A stretch of 64,000 bases of DNA from Astrothelium macrocarpum (lineage: Eukaryota; Ascomycota; Dothideomycetes; Trypetheliales; Trypetheliaceae). Position 1 is the first letter of the stretch. Every line of letters starts with the position of its first letter. The stretch spans positions 93,792-157,791 of the forward strand of contig JAGEMR010000073.1 in NCBI GenBank assembly GCA_021030915.1, in the 5' to 3' direction. The translations under genes were made by a program, and so were the position numbers. Below are positions 1-10,716 of the stretch, piece after piece. Under the pieces are notes generated by a model. It was given only the letters and a program-made list of their open reading frames with translations, made no database searches and was not told the origin of the DNA.

Positions 1-1078
1 ACAGTGAAATGTACCTTGGCCTTGGGAAAGTGCATGAAACTTCGACATGGTCAAGGCATGATCAAGGCATGGTTTCGAGGTGATTCTTCCTTGACCGGTT
101 TTGCTTCAGATGCGAAAGTTTTCTCCAAGAAATTCGTGATCGGGAAAAAAAAGCGAGTGGAGTTTAGTTCAAACCGGGCTTGCAGCATCTGATTCTCTCC
201 CTTTGTCTTCCCCACATCCCCGCGCGCCGGGGCTTTTCTTTGCCGACCAAATCATCCCTGGTGCCCAAACCTTTTTTTCACCACCTCTTGTTTATTTGCC
301 TAATGTATCTCTTCTCCCCATTCTCTGACCGCCAGACTTCACGCCGTCGCCGGCCAAGTGCTTCATTGGCCGCGGATCTTCGCTCCGGGCTGACACCTTG
401 CGTTTGACAGACGTGTCAGTCCGCAATGCTGGGGATGCTTTGGAGCAGCACTAAAGGATGACCCGGCCGAGCCGCCGGCCGTTTTCTTATCGTCACGAGT
501 TTTGGCCTTGATTTTTTTGACATTTTTACTTTTTCTTTCTTTCCTTTTTCTCGCAAGCTTGCTTCCCTTGCCTATGTGCTTTCCGCCCACGCACAAGAGC
601 CCCACGCCCCTAGGAACGTCGGCAGCAAAGTAGCTCACACTGTTAGAGTCGCATCCAGGCGTCCTTCGCCCGTTGTCACGGCATGATGCATCTAGAGTGT
701 AGGTCTGGCCGATGTTGCCATGTTCCTTTACAGTCGAGCTGCTGCGCTTATTTGCATGGGCTCCCGGCACCCATGGCTCGCCCCTTTCTTGCCATGGATG
801 CCCGTTTGTAGAGATGTTTCTCGCGTTGGGCTTTCAGCTCGGTTAGGGGAGCTAGGGAAAGTCAAGCATGCACATCGTCTGTTTGTGAATAGGTCATATT
901 GGACTCACCTGGACTTTGCAAGCTGAACTCCTTTTCCATCGCTATCTCGAAGATCTTTGTGAATCTTATCACTTTGTGGGCCCTTATCATCCTTATACCT
1001 CTTTTTTGAACGTGACGTCATATCGAATCTTCTAATTTACGAATCCTTGCTCCAAAGTCTCACCCGCTCACCCGCACA
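1..1078. other. Intergenic, no gene recognised
   Basis: I see only short overlapping reading frames without conserved motifs. Pyrimidine-rich stretches near 260-340 and 480-560 look like promoter or UTR sequence. The last 150 bases could be the leader of the small Cys-rich frame that follows. Confidence 0.5.
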
Positions 1079-1288
1079 ATGTGTGGCAGAACTCTCGTGA
1101 TCTGCCGGAATGATTGCGGGGATTGTTGGACCATCTCGAGGAATTGGTGTGAGACTGGTCAGTCTATTGGTATGATGAGATGTCCACATCTCTATACCAA
1201 TGTCACATATCAGCTCTGCTACCACTGCTCGGAGAAATTATCAAAGCACCATAGTGGAAGAGAAACGACTAGAAGTCAGAGGGTCTAG
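1079..1288 (+). CDS. Possible small Cys-rich protein (69 aa)
   Basis: A short single-exon frame starting MCGRTLVIC, with eight cysteines spaced in pairs (residues 2, 9, 14, 17, 24, 35, 47 and 50). It ends in a basic tail. The start lies in a reasonable context after a C-rich leader. Many ascomycetes encode tiny proteins beginning MC with scattered Cys pairs, probably metal-binding or disulfide-rich, and this fits that look. There is no signal peptide and no function can be named. A second frame of similar style lies at 19404. It could be chance. Confidence 0.33.
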   Translation: MCGRTLVICRNDCGDCWTISRNWCETGQSIGMMRCPHLYTNVTYQLCYHCSEKLSKHHSGRETTRSQRV

Positions 1289-4204
1289 CATTGTATGTCG
1301 CTCGTAACGCTGTAGAGGAGACCTTGAAAGACGATAGATGACTGACTTCAAATCGGAATTAGCTGACCCATTTTCTCGGACCTCATGAAATCTAACCATG
1401 TTTGATGTACAAATTGTTTTCAGAAAAGCAACTGTTCCGTATGGTGTTTAATCGACCCTTTTCGACAAATTGTTTATTGGGCGGATTCATCTTAAATCAT
1501 TCTATTCGAAGGATCAGCTTCAGCACACTCTATCACGGAGATATCGAACTTTCCCGTCGTCCGACGTCGAAGGGTCTGTTGTTCGTGCCTGCTATTGATG
1601 GCAGCGAGTTTAAGTGATTTGGCTTGGGGTTTCCTCGAATTCCTGACACACATACCGTTCTTACCCTCGCAACTCGTGGCCCTCAGTGCCTAAGACCCCC
1701 CACTCTCGTAATGCGGAACGAAGTTGGTAATTCGGTGTTTCTGGCGTCTCGTTGGCGATAAAGATTGATGGAGACCAACGCGGCTGGAGCGATGCAGCGA
1801 AGTTCGGTACCCTAACGTCAACAATCGTTCGAGCTCGGGTTCGATCAACAGCTCAGGCACCCTTCAGCAGGCTCTTTCTCGCTCAAAACGCTTCTTTTCG
1901 CCTTCAAAAAAGCTGGAAAAATATCAGCACTCGATAGACAAAACGTCGATGTGGCGAGCAAAAGTGACCTGCGCCGCCCTACGCCACGAACGCAAGTTGA
2001 AACTTGGCGAGCCATTCAATGCACACGACGCGACCCCCGTTTCTGCATCCAGATTTGGGACTGGATTACCGCCCTCCCCTCTCGGGGTAGCCCGCTGGGC
2101 CATGCAAGGCCTAGGTTGCATAGAAATCTACAATGTTGACTTTGTATATATATTACCATATTTTCGGACACATACAGTGACTAGGAGAGGGATGCAGGAC
2201 CAAAAAAGTTATACCATTCTAGCTGGCGCGCACATAAAGGTTTTTTTCAATCGAATTTGGCGGACACAGATGGTACCTGCAAGCATTGGAACATATTTCG
2301 AGCCATATACAAGATCGAGCACGGCACTGATAATCTCCACGGAATGCGTATCAAGCTATATGCAGCAATGCCGTGCTCTTGAAGCAAAGAAAATGGCTAG
2401 TTTGCTAAATTCGTGTGACGAGGCGACTCAAATCGTTTCAATTTGTCTTATTTTCTCTTCATTTTCGGTTCCTGATTCTCCAATAGAGCCTAGATCACAT
2501 CCTATTTTTCAAGCTGTCTATCTTGTTTTTGTATGCTATGTTTAGAATACATACAACACGATATATATTACCACAATTTTGGTGCCTGCGCAGTGCATCT
2601 GTCTACCTTCCCTTCTCACATTTGCGACATTTTACTCTCATCTCCCTTCTCACCACATTATCATCCCAAAGTTTCAGAAGTATTCGGCGCTCACACCAAG
2701 CATCATTGCTAATTTAATCCAGAGTCTTGAAACCCTCCATCTAAGCTTTGTTCCTATGTGGCACGATTATTGACACTCCGCTATGTTCATCACCGCCAAA
2801 CGGCTAACACGAATCCGTTAAACCCTTATGCTCGTCGAACATTCCATCATCGAGTAAGTACTCAGGTACTGAGAACGTGCGCTGGGGTATCGGGATCTAC
2901 CAGCAGATCGTGATGACTCGCGTCTTGTGGCGTTTCGCGTGGGATTGGGGCTTTAGTTGGAATAGCATAACTTTTCACTGTGGGACCAAATGGCACGTTA
3001 GACCTAGGGATGTTTCTATGAGCAAGGATAAGGGAACAAAGACAAGGCGCGGTTTCAGTTTAATATTGGGCATTCTTTTCTGAACGAAACGGATTAAACG
3101 GTCTACCGTCTTTTCGCGGGTCCATGATCTGAGGCACAGAGATCAAAGGTGGCTGCATACGCTTAAGCAGGGGTAAGCTAGTAATTACTCGCGATTGTCT
3201 TGCACTGAAGATCAAAGTAATGCTTGACGATCTCAGATCTAGTACCGCTTATCTATGCTTAATTGGCACTACTCTGCACTGAAACATGACTTGCGATTGT
3301 GTTGATTTGTTTGATTGACTCTACACGTGAAGCACGGGCCTTGTTTCATCTAGAGAGGTTCAGTGCTTTCCATCCCACGTACCCTCCAATACTCCATACA
3401 TGAAGATCTTTCAATCGTTCAATCTTCCACCTTTATACTCTTCTGTGAGCTACAGACTCATTTGGAGAGCAGACTTTCTTTGCAATAGCTGGGAACGACA
3501 GTTGCTTGACTATCTTGTATTGGCTTACCCCGCTTGACAACTAGGCTTCTCTGAGCGTTCATGTAAAGTCCGTTCAACAGGAGGTCAGATTGTTCATGTA
3601 GAGGACAAGAATCGCTTGCTCATAGTCTTGGCGCCATCAAGCTACATAAGGTTCTTAAGGCACGTGGTGTTTTCCGAGCCCGGATTACGAGTCAGCCGTG
3701 TCAGGATGACTGGCTTCGGCCGACCATGGCGGAACGGGACGCATCCTTCATATGTAGGTACTCCGATTTCTTGGTGTTTATTATACAGTATCTTGTACAC
3801 GTGCTTGTTTCATAAGTCTCTGTCATATCGCTGCTGGCCATTGGTTTGTCCATCGTGGGTATTGGCAAGCGGTCCCGGACAAGCATGGAATTGCCTGCTC
3901 CTTCCATTTACCATTTCAATGGCTTTAGCTCTTTGATCATACCTTTCAGCAAACCACATCCGTAAAAAGCGGCTTGTCAAAGTCCGCTCAAACCGCAGTT
4001 AACTCTACTTACCAAACAGATAATATTGGATGACGAACGTCAGCCTTTCCTGCGTTGTACTTGTCAGAATTCACTTCAGACCTATGAGCTGACTGCATCG
4101 ATGTGTAATACGCACGCATCATCAATATTTCCAGCTTTGGTCGTCTCTTTCCAAAGTCGACTCTGCCTCGACCCGCTTTGCGACATTTTCAGTGTACGTT
4201 ATGA
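1289..4204. other. Long non-coding stretch
   Basis: About 2.9 kb without a supportable gene. A 198-residue open frame at 1949-2545 has no recognisable domain and crosses AT-rich sequence, so I do not call it. GAGCACGGCA near 2313 and its complement near 2372 form a short inverted repeat. Confidence 0.5.
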
Positions 4205-5823
4205 GTGACTTTCCACGATACTCGCTCTGTTGCTGTCAACGCAATGACAGCTGCAATGGCTGGCGACCCTTCCAAGACTCCATACCAATCCAATTCCGCA
4301 GTTCACTTCAATCTGAGCAATCCACCTCCTCTTGCCTTGGCAAGTATAGGGACTGGTATGACCATGGCAGTGGTTACTAGTGGCGTTGTAGCTTTCCGAT
4401 TTAACGCCAATTTCCATGCCAGTCGGAAGCTTAGATGGAACGATTGCACGGTGATTTCGCCTTCTGTGTTATCCAGGAACTAATCGTCAAATGGCCCAAG
4501 GTTTTGCATCCTTGCTCTTCTTTTCACCGTTGCCTACACAGGGCTCAGCATAAGTTGTACGCATCGACTTAATTATTTTAAATATCAGATACAATACGCT
4601 CGGCTCAGTACTAAGAAGCGCTTCAGTCTCGCGTTTCACACAACACGAGTGGGGTGTACCTATGGGCCTTTGGGAAACCTCGTTTTCACAGGTAATATGA
4701 CCTACAATACTCCTATAATCTCCTTTAGTGTCCGGGTAAACCCAGTAAGACGTCCGGCAATAGGAGGGCTGTCTGAGAATCGAAAAAAACAGCTTCACAG
4801 ATCAATACTTTTTGAGATTCATTTCAAGGATAAATCGTTTCAAACCCCAGCCTTTAAGATACGACGATGTTCAATCACGCTGTTCCTGCCCGGCCATTGA
4901 CGAGAAGACATCAGGTCACATATGCACAAACCATGGTATATGGTCCGTCAATAGTTTTTGCGAGAGCTGCTATATTAACACTCTACTTCCGAGCATTCTC
5001 TCCGAAAAAGGCCAAGCGCATTCTCATATATATGGCCTTACTCCTGCTTATCTTTTACATCGCCGGAAGCGTAGTCATGACTGGTTATTGCACTCCAAAG
5101 CTTGGGGACGCATGGGATCGATTTCTCGCGCAACATTCTACTTAAGTTGGCAGTGTCATTGCGATCATACAGTCGGTCGTGGGTGTCATATCGGACAGCT
5201 ATATCTTGGTGCTCCCATTGCCTATCATATACAATCTCAATCTCCGCTTCAGAGCGAAGGCCGGAGTCTTTGTCATCTTTCTATCTGGAATCCTGTAAGT
5301 CTTCCGAATAACAGTGAAACACTCGTTGGATTAAGTCTTGCTGATATCATCTAGTGCATTAGCTGTCACTTCCTCAGGTCTGTACTATAGGGTCCTCGAC
5401 TGGAAAGGAGGCGACCGGACTTCAGCTACCGCAAAATTTGTGCTCTGCGCGTAAGTTATCCAGCAATTAAACCATATAACCGAGCTCGTGACAGTACTGA
5501 CACCGGCTAGCCTTGTTGAAAACAATGTCGTCATTGTCGTAAGTTGCGCCTCCGCCATCGCTCCATACTACAGAGCCTGTGTCGTCAGATCGGCCTCTGC
5601 TCTCGTTCTGTTCTCTCTACGAAAATCCTTCTCCCCATCGACGCGGCTAGATGGTATTCGGAGCCATCATCAGATGACGGCACGGACCGCGCTTTCTGGT
5701 TATAAGTCGCTGGGCTCCGAGTCGCAATTCGTCTTCATGATGGCGAAAACATTGAGCTCTCAGGTAGGACGCGACCGAAGCTATCTAGCAATGTCAACGA
5801 GGCGCATACCGACTTACGTGTAA
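4205..5823 (+). pseudogene. Fungal rhodopsin-domain integral membrane protein, broken
   Basis: Recognisable pieces of the seven-helix fungal rhodopsin-like family lie in order. First comes TM1 plus RKLRWNDCTVI (4320-4460), equivalent to the usual R.L..DDYTVI. Then TM2 (4503-4560), an HEWGVP motif (about 4640), the Y..S.VFARAAILTLYFRAFSP helix (4930-5010), SDSYILVLPLPIIYNL (about 5190-5240), and ENNVVIVVSCASAI (5520-5565). Two late introns splice cleanly (about 5300-5352 and 5451-5511). However, an in-frame TAA at 5143-5145 falls between the two best-conserved helices, and the early exon phases do not close. The family includes PTH11-like and uncharacterised sensors. Either a young pseudogene or a gene with one nonsense mutation; the exact start is not resolved. 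Confidence 0.72.
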
Positions 5824-5922
5824 GGATGAATGACATCGAGAAATGTTCTCGCATCGGTCAGAGTTCCGCACTGTGCTTGCAATTTGCTAATTGATGGTCT
5901 CGAATCTTACAAGTTATCTCCA

Positions 5923-5973
5923 ACAAGGCTATGTTCCGGGGAATCAGCTGCCCGTTTTGGCTCAAGTTGCCGC
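5923..5973 (+). repeat. Diverged copy of the 51-bp terminal repeat seen at 35050 and 40834
   Basis: This 51-bp stretch matches the terminal inverted repeat of the 35-41 kb element at about 42 of 51 positions, in the same orientation as the left end. It contains GGCTATG, CCGGGGAATC and the GTTGCCGC end. No partner in opposite orientation was found nearby. It is likely a solo end or relic of the same repeat family, just downstream of the broken rhodopsin-domain gene. Confidence 0.6.
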
Positions 5974-6848
5974 TGGTTTATCTTGCTCTGGCCGTCAAGA
6001 CCGAGACCTCACGCTTTTCTCAGTTTTACGATGTTATTTATCCTACAATATCTTTGATCCTATGTACCTTTCACTGCCACGCGCCTACTATTATTACACG
6101 CTTTTTATATTTACAGGGCCCCGACTTTCTCGTACCCTACGTTTTAACACGGCCTTCGGTTTCGTGTGCTCTCCGGTTTTACGTACCTCCGGTTTTACAT
6201 ACCTTGCATTTTTACTCGCCCTCCAGTTCACACCACTATATTTTCATACCATTTAAAAAAATACCTCGTTAGTTGACCAACGCAATTCACCTTCGTGCGC
6301 TTACTATTGCTAAAGGTTTCCCAAATAGATGTTTGGTGAACCACGTCGATGATAGCCCATGACATTTCTTATTTCACCCCCAGTGCTACCGTCTTGACTA
6401 GACGACAATTATGATCATACGGCTGGATAATTTTGGCAACAGTACTGTTCCGACTTTGTCACGACAGAGCCGATTGTGAACCTTTCGAATTCTGCCCTTA
6501 GATGTCTTTTACTCTTGTGGATCCGATCCTTGGTCGCTATCGTTACAGCCTCATGAGGCACAATACCTGTTTGACGACCTAGCCGATGCGTTGTATGCAA
6601 AATTTTTCTTCGGGCAATTTATAAATAGTAGCTCTAGCGATACGTGTGTATAACAAGTTGTAGGGAGCAAAGCCGAACCTGCAACTTGCTGTATTGTAGC
6701 AGAGCTGAAACAGTTCCATGTCTTTGAGGTTTTGGACAAAAGGCAGGAGAATTCTCGGCTCTATTTTGCCATTCCTGCAGACAAAACTTGGCTCCTCCGA
6801 GCTCTTTTCCTTTGTTGGTGTCTGGTTTATTGGCTTCCGCAACTCAAG
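5974..6848. other. Intergenic region upstream of the Cys-rich membrane protein
   Basis: No coding potential recognised. The stretch 6060-6250 is pyrimidine-rich. The last 100-150 bases are presumably the promoter and leader of the gene starting at 6849. Confidence 0.45.
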
Positions 6849-7732
6849 ATGCAAGATAGTATGACGCTGGTTCTCCTCATACTTCTCCCTTTAGTAATAA
6901 TGGGACAGACTTGCTATTTCCCTGATCAATCCAAGGCAGATCTGGTGGATATACCTTGTAATGTTTCAAATCCTGAAGATTCTGCTTGTTGTCTATCTGG
7001 AGATGCTTGTACGACTACTGGTCTATGTGTCGGTCACGCCGGCAAGTATTATCGTGGTGCTTGCACGGCCGCAAATTGGCAGACAAGCACATGCGCAAAT
7101 ATACCTTGTCAATACAGTATGGCACGGAACTTTCCTTCAGCTCAGACTGCGGTATCATTTGCCAGCATTGGCTGATCTCGATCTCTCTAGCAACCCCGGA
7201 GACATTCTCGAATCTTGTTGTATGCCCAGGACAAGCCGGCTGGTGCTGTGCTGGCCCGACCGACGGCACTGAATGCTGTAATGATACAATCAGTGTCTCC
7301 CCTGCTGCGATTTCTGGAGACGTCTTTGTGCCCAGTACCGAAAACTCTTCGCCTTCTGGGCCGACTTCATTGAGTGGCGTTTCGTCTATCGCAATAGTGC
7401 AATCTCCTGCAGCAACTTCTCTTACATCTCCGCCCACTAAATTCCCTGCGCACCTACCTACCCCTATCGGTCTCATAGTAGGACTGTCTCTTGGATTTTT
7501 GTTGTTGGCAGGAGGTGGAGTTTTAATATGGCGAGAACGCAAGGCGAAGAGAAACCGTGAAGCGGCACAGCAACAGGCGACAACGGAAATTAGTGAACGG
7601 ATCAAAGTGTTGGAAAATTTGTTAAAGCAGAGACCTCCTGCGGAATTAGGTGGTCTGGATGTGAGAGATAGAGCATGTCAGGAGCTTCCTAATGAGGCCT
7701 TGTATGAACTAGCCAATACTGCGCAAACTTAA
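6849..7732 (+). CDS. Single-pass Cys-rich membrane protein with Ser/Thr stalk (269 aa)
   Basis: Two exons, 6849-7116 and 7191-7732, are joined by a 74-bp intron (donor GTATGG, acceptor CTAG). The phases agree and the total is 810 bp. The product has a signal peptide (residues 1-20) and a Cys-rich ectodomain with the fungal pattern CYFPDQS...PC...CC..GDAC...GLC. This continues as RGACTAANW...C and GWCCAG...CC. A Ser/Thr/Pro stalk follows, then one membrane helix (about residues 175-200), a basic stop-transfer sequence RERKAKRNR and a Gln-rich cytoplasmic tail. This is a widespread ascomycete family of type I surface proteins of unknown ligand, possibly wall or environment sensors (inference). 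An upstream in-frame ATG at 6732 would place the signal peptide internally, so I prefer 6849. Confidence 0.8.
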
Positions 7733-8816
7733 TGCCATCTTTGCACCATCAACATAGCGTGCATTCGAGCCTATCATCAACCTAGCCAAGCTTTCTAGAT
7801 CCATAAGCGATTCGATGAAAAATGGCCACTGCGCTCAGCTGGGACCAGGCATCCTTCCAGAATTCGTGGAACAACCAAATCTCCCCACCAAATCTACTAG
7901 TAAACAGCACCTCGTATCTGACAGCTGAATTCACAACATACCTAAAAGCAAGGCAGAACTGACGCGGACGTACAACCCTCTACACTTTCTCAGTAATTCA
8001 TAGGCCTGAAGCAGGCTACAGGTGGTATCATTGAGAGCAAAAAAGATTTGATGTCATCAGGCTTCATTGTGTCACAAGAGTATGTTTTCGTGTAATACTA
8101 TTCTCCATGCTCGCGGTTGAGCAAGCTCGCCTTACCGAACGTGGCTCCAAATCGTCTAAGATGGCTACATAGAATAGAAATCAGGGAATACTTCAGGATC
8201 TCCGAGAAATAAGTTCAGTCCGGTCACTAACATCTACTTTTCATGATCTCGTCAACGACAATTAACTTGGCTTTGTAATCATTGAACGTTTTTAGCATTT
8301 TTTACTGCTACTTTGCCAGATGTCTTGCATATAAGTAGACAAGCATCTAGCGTATACTACAAGACTCAACCCTGCATCAAATATGCCCAGCATTTCTAAC
8401 CCTGAGACATTTCATCTTTGCGGCTGAGTTTGTGCCAAACCAGCATAGCTCTTCAACAGCATTTGGCTCGACCAGCCTAGGATGATACTTTCTTCCAATC
8501 AGAATGAGAGTTAAAAGCACGAGAAAAGAGCGACTAAACAATAAGCATTACCAGCAGCACTATCAGGCAACTGTAAAGGGGCGTGGGTTAGCTACGTGAG
8601 CGTTCATGTAAACAAACAACCCAAAGGTAAAAGACTTCGGCCTCCCAAAAACCCTTGCACACAACGCCAAAAGAGATGATAGATCCAGCGCCAAACATAA
8701 GGAGTCCCTAAATTTCGAGACAGATACGATATATAAACATGATACGAGATGTTGATGCGGGTTGGAAGTCGAGAACATGATAAATGAAACATGATTGACG
8801 ATAGTGTGAAACTTGC
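7733..8816. other. Intergenic between convergent genes
   Basis: This 1.1-kb stretch lies between the membrane protein and the convergently transcribed transporter. It holds only short, unconserved frames. It should include both 3' UTRs. Confidence 0.5.
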
Positions 8817-10649
8817 TTAATGTTCCATCACTTTCCATCCTTCCTTGATCATACTCTTAATAAAGAAGGCCGCACCGAGGAGCACACCCACTGCCGAGAG
8901 AGCGATACCAGTGTAGTAAGCGCATCTGATGCCCCACAATACGCTATCGAAGTCGGTTCTACGATGGTTGACCGAGGTCTCGACAGTTCCGGCAATACCG
9001 AGCGAGATAGAGATAGAATAGTTGACCATAGTGTTGACGAGTGACGCCGCGAGACCTTGATGTTCGCGAGGCATGTGATTTGATAGGATGACCGTGGCAG
9101 CAGGGAAGCTCATGTCCATACCAAAGGGCATGATGACGATTGAGACAAACATTTGGGCCCAGTAGCTTTGATTGACTCCTTGAGTAGCAGCAATGACCAG
9201 TCCGACAAAAAACGCAACCATACTGGTCATCATGACAAAAGAGACCGGTGTGTGCGTAAGCAGAAAGCCTGTTAGCCCTGCAGCAATGAGACCACAAAGC
9301 ACAGCAGGTGCGTATTGAGCTGAGGCGGCGAGAGGACTGTGGTGACGGATGTTCAAAAGAAATTGCCACGAATAGAAGACCCAGACTCCAAACGCACCCC
9401 ATCCCACCCCAACAAGGGCAAGCACAAAATTCGTCGTACCATTCAGGGCGTGAATTGGAAGGAGAGGCGCATCAGCATGTAGTTCAACCCAGACGAATCC
9501 GACAAGGCAGATGAGCCCGATGATGAGGACAAAGTAAACATCCGGTGTGCCCCAACCATAGAGAGGCCCATTATTCCACGCAACATTGACAAGCACCAGT
9601 CCCGCAACACTCAGCAAAGATCCCGTCCAGTCGAAACCAGGCCGCGAGTTCTCCGACGGCTTATCTCCCACCGCTTTGGGAATGACAAACAGACTCACGA
9701 CCGAAAGGCCAAACGCCGCGACGCCGTACGACCAAAACGCCCAGGGCCACCACGTCAGCTCGGCGAAAAGGCTCCCGAACGTCGCACCAATGACGAAGCC
9801 CGCGGGCGCCATGGCGCCAAACAGGGCAAACACGAGGTTCTTCTTGATGCCGGGGGCATAGGCGCGGCCGAAGAGGGCGAGCGCGTTGGGCATGAGCAGC
9901 GCGGGCCCAATGCCCTGCATGGCGCGACAGAAGTCGAAGAAGATCTGATGCTTGGTGTAGGGGGTGAAGCCGGCGAAGCACGACCACATGCCCAGCCAGA
10001 GGTACCCAAACGCGAAGACGCGCTTGTGGCCCAGGATGTCGCCCAGCCGGCCGGAGATCAGGATGAAGGTGCCGACGGTCAGGCTGTAGCCCGCGATGAA
10101 CCAGCTCATCTCGCCCGGGTTGGAGGTGTTGAAGCTGCGCGCGATGAAGTTGATGGGCGCGAGGGCTTGGCCGAGCGCGGCTTGCGTCATGAGATGCGAG
10201 ACGGCGCAGACGCCGATGAATAGGGATTCGTGGAATGCGTTGATGTTTAGTGGGGGTGTTTGAGGCTCGCCATCTGCTGAGGATGTAGGCGTCTCCAGTT
10301 GCTCCTTGTCCCTCAGGTACTCGACATCCAGAGTCCCGTCTATGAGATAGCTGGTTGAACGGCCGCGGCCTCCGTAGACTGCTGGTAGCTCTGGTACGAT
10401 GGAGTCTCTCCCTGAATAGTCCATACTGGCTAATGAGTCGACCCGGGATTGTAGTGAGATGTGACGAGACTTGTACAAAGACGATCGTGCAGCATTCTTG
10501 ACGCCATCACTGGATGTTGGGCGCGAAGCATCAGGTGACATGTTTGCTGGTAATGCGAAGCTATGCCGAGGAGTGTGTCTGCTGAAGTTTGTTACTTGAG
10601 TTGTGCTCGTTCCATTGCTGCTGGTGCTGGTATCGCTTTTGGTAGACAT
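8817..10649 (-). CDS. MFS transporter, 14-helix drug:H+ antiporter type (610 aa)
   Basis: An intact single-exon frame. After a Ser/Thr-rich cytoplasmic N-terminus of about 135 residues come fourteen hydrophobic segments. The loop 2-3 signature is GRLGDILGHKR (motif A), and the helix 4 region reads RAMQGIGPALLMPNALALFGR. The pattern SWFIAGYSLTVGTFILISG resembles the yeast ATR1/YOR378W branch of the major facilitator superfamily (aminotriazole/boron export, low-affinity ammonium transport), so a plasma-membrane proton-coupled exporter is likely. The substrate cannot be told. I take the first true ATG at 10649; the frame is open slightly upstream but without ATG. A GTAAGT at 10716 with an AG at 10659 suggests a 58-bp intron in the 5' UTR. 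Confidence 0.93.
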   Translation of the reverse strand: MSTKSDTSTSSNGTSTTQVTNFSRHTPRHSFALPANMSPDASRPTSSDGVKNAARSSLYKSRHISLQSRVDSLASMDYSGRDSIVPELPAVYGGRGRSTSYLIDGTLDVEYLRDKEQLETPTSSADGEPQTPPLNINAFHESLFIGVCAVSHLMTQAALGQALAPINFIARSFNTSNPGEMSWFIAGYSLTVGTFILISGRLGDILGHKRVFAFGYLWLGMWSCFAGFTPYTKHQIFFDFCRAMQGIGPALLMPNALALFGRAYAPGIKKNLVFALFGAMAPAGFVIGATFGSLFAELTWWPWAFWSYGVAAFGLSVVSLFVIPKAVGDKPSENSRPGFDWTGSLLSVAGLVLVNVAWNNGPLYGWGTPDVYFVLIIGLICLVGFVWVELHADAPLLPIHALNGTTNFVLALVGVGWGAFGVWVFYSWQFLLNIRHHSPLAASAQYAPAVLCGLIAAGLTGFLLTHTPVSFVMMTSMVAFFVGLVIAATQGVNQSYWAQMFVSIVIMPFGMDMSFPAATVILSNHMPREHQGLAASLVNTMVNYSISISLGIAGTVETSVNHRRTDFDSVLWGIRCAYYTGIALSAVGVLLGAAFFIKSMIKEGWKVMEH

Positions 10650-10716
10650 TTTCGATTGCTTTGAAGGCAATGAGGATGAGACCAGCTATGTGAATTATAG
10701 CAGGATGTAAACTTAC

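Noticed and set aside
1949..2545. 198-residue open frame
   Set aside because: No motif and odd composition; it crosses TATA-like AT-rich DNA with inverted repeats, so it is more likely chance.
7015..7605. 196-residue minus-strand frame
   Set aside because: It lies opposite the spliced Cys-rich membrane protein, which explains the openness.
9661..10223. Open frames antisense to and overlapping the transporter
   Set aside because: They are shadows of the GC-rich transporter coding sequence in other frames.
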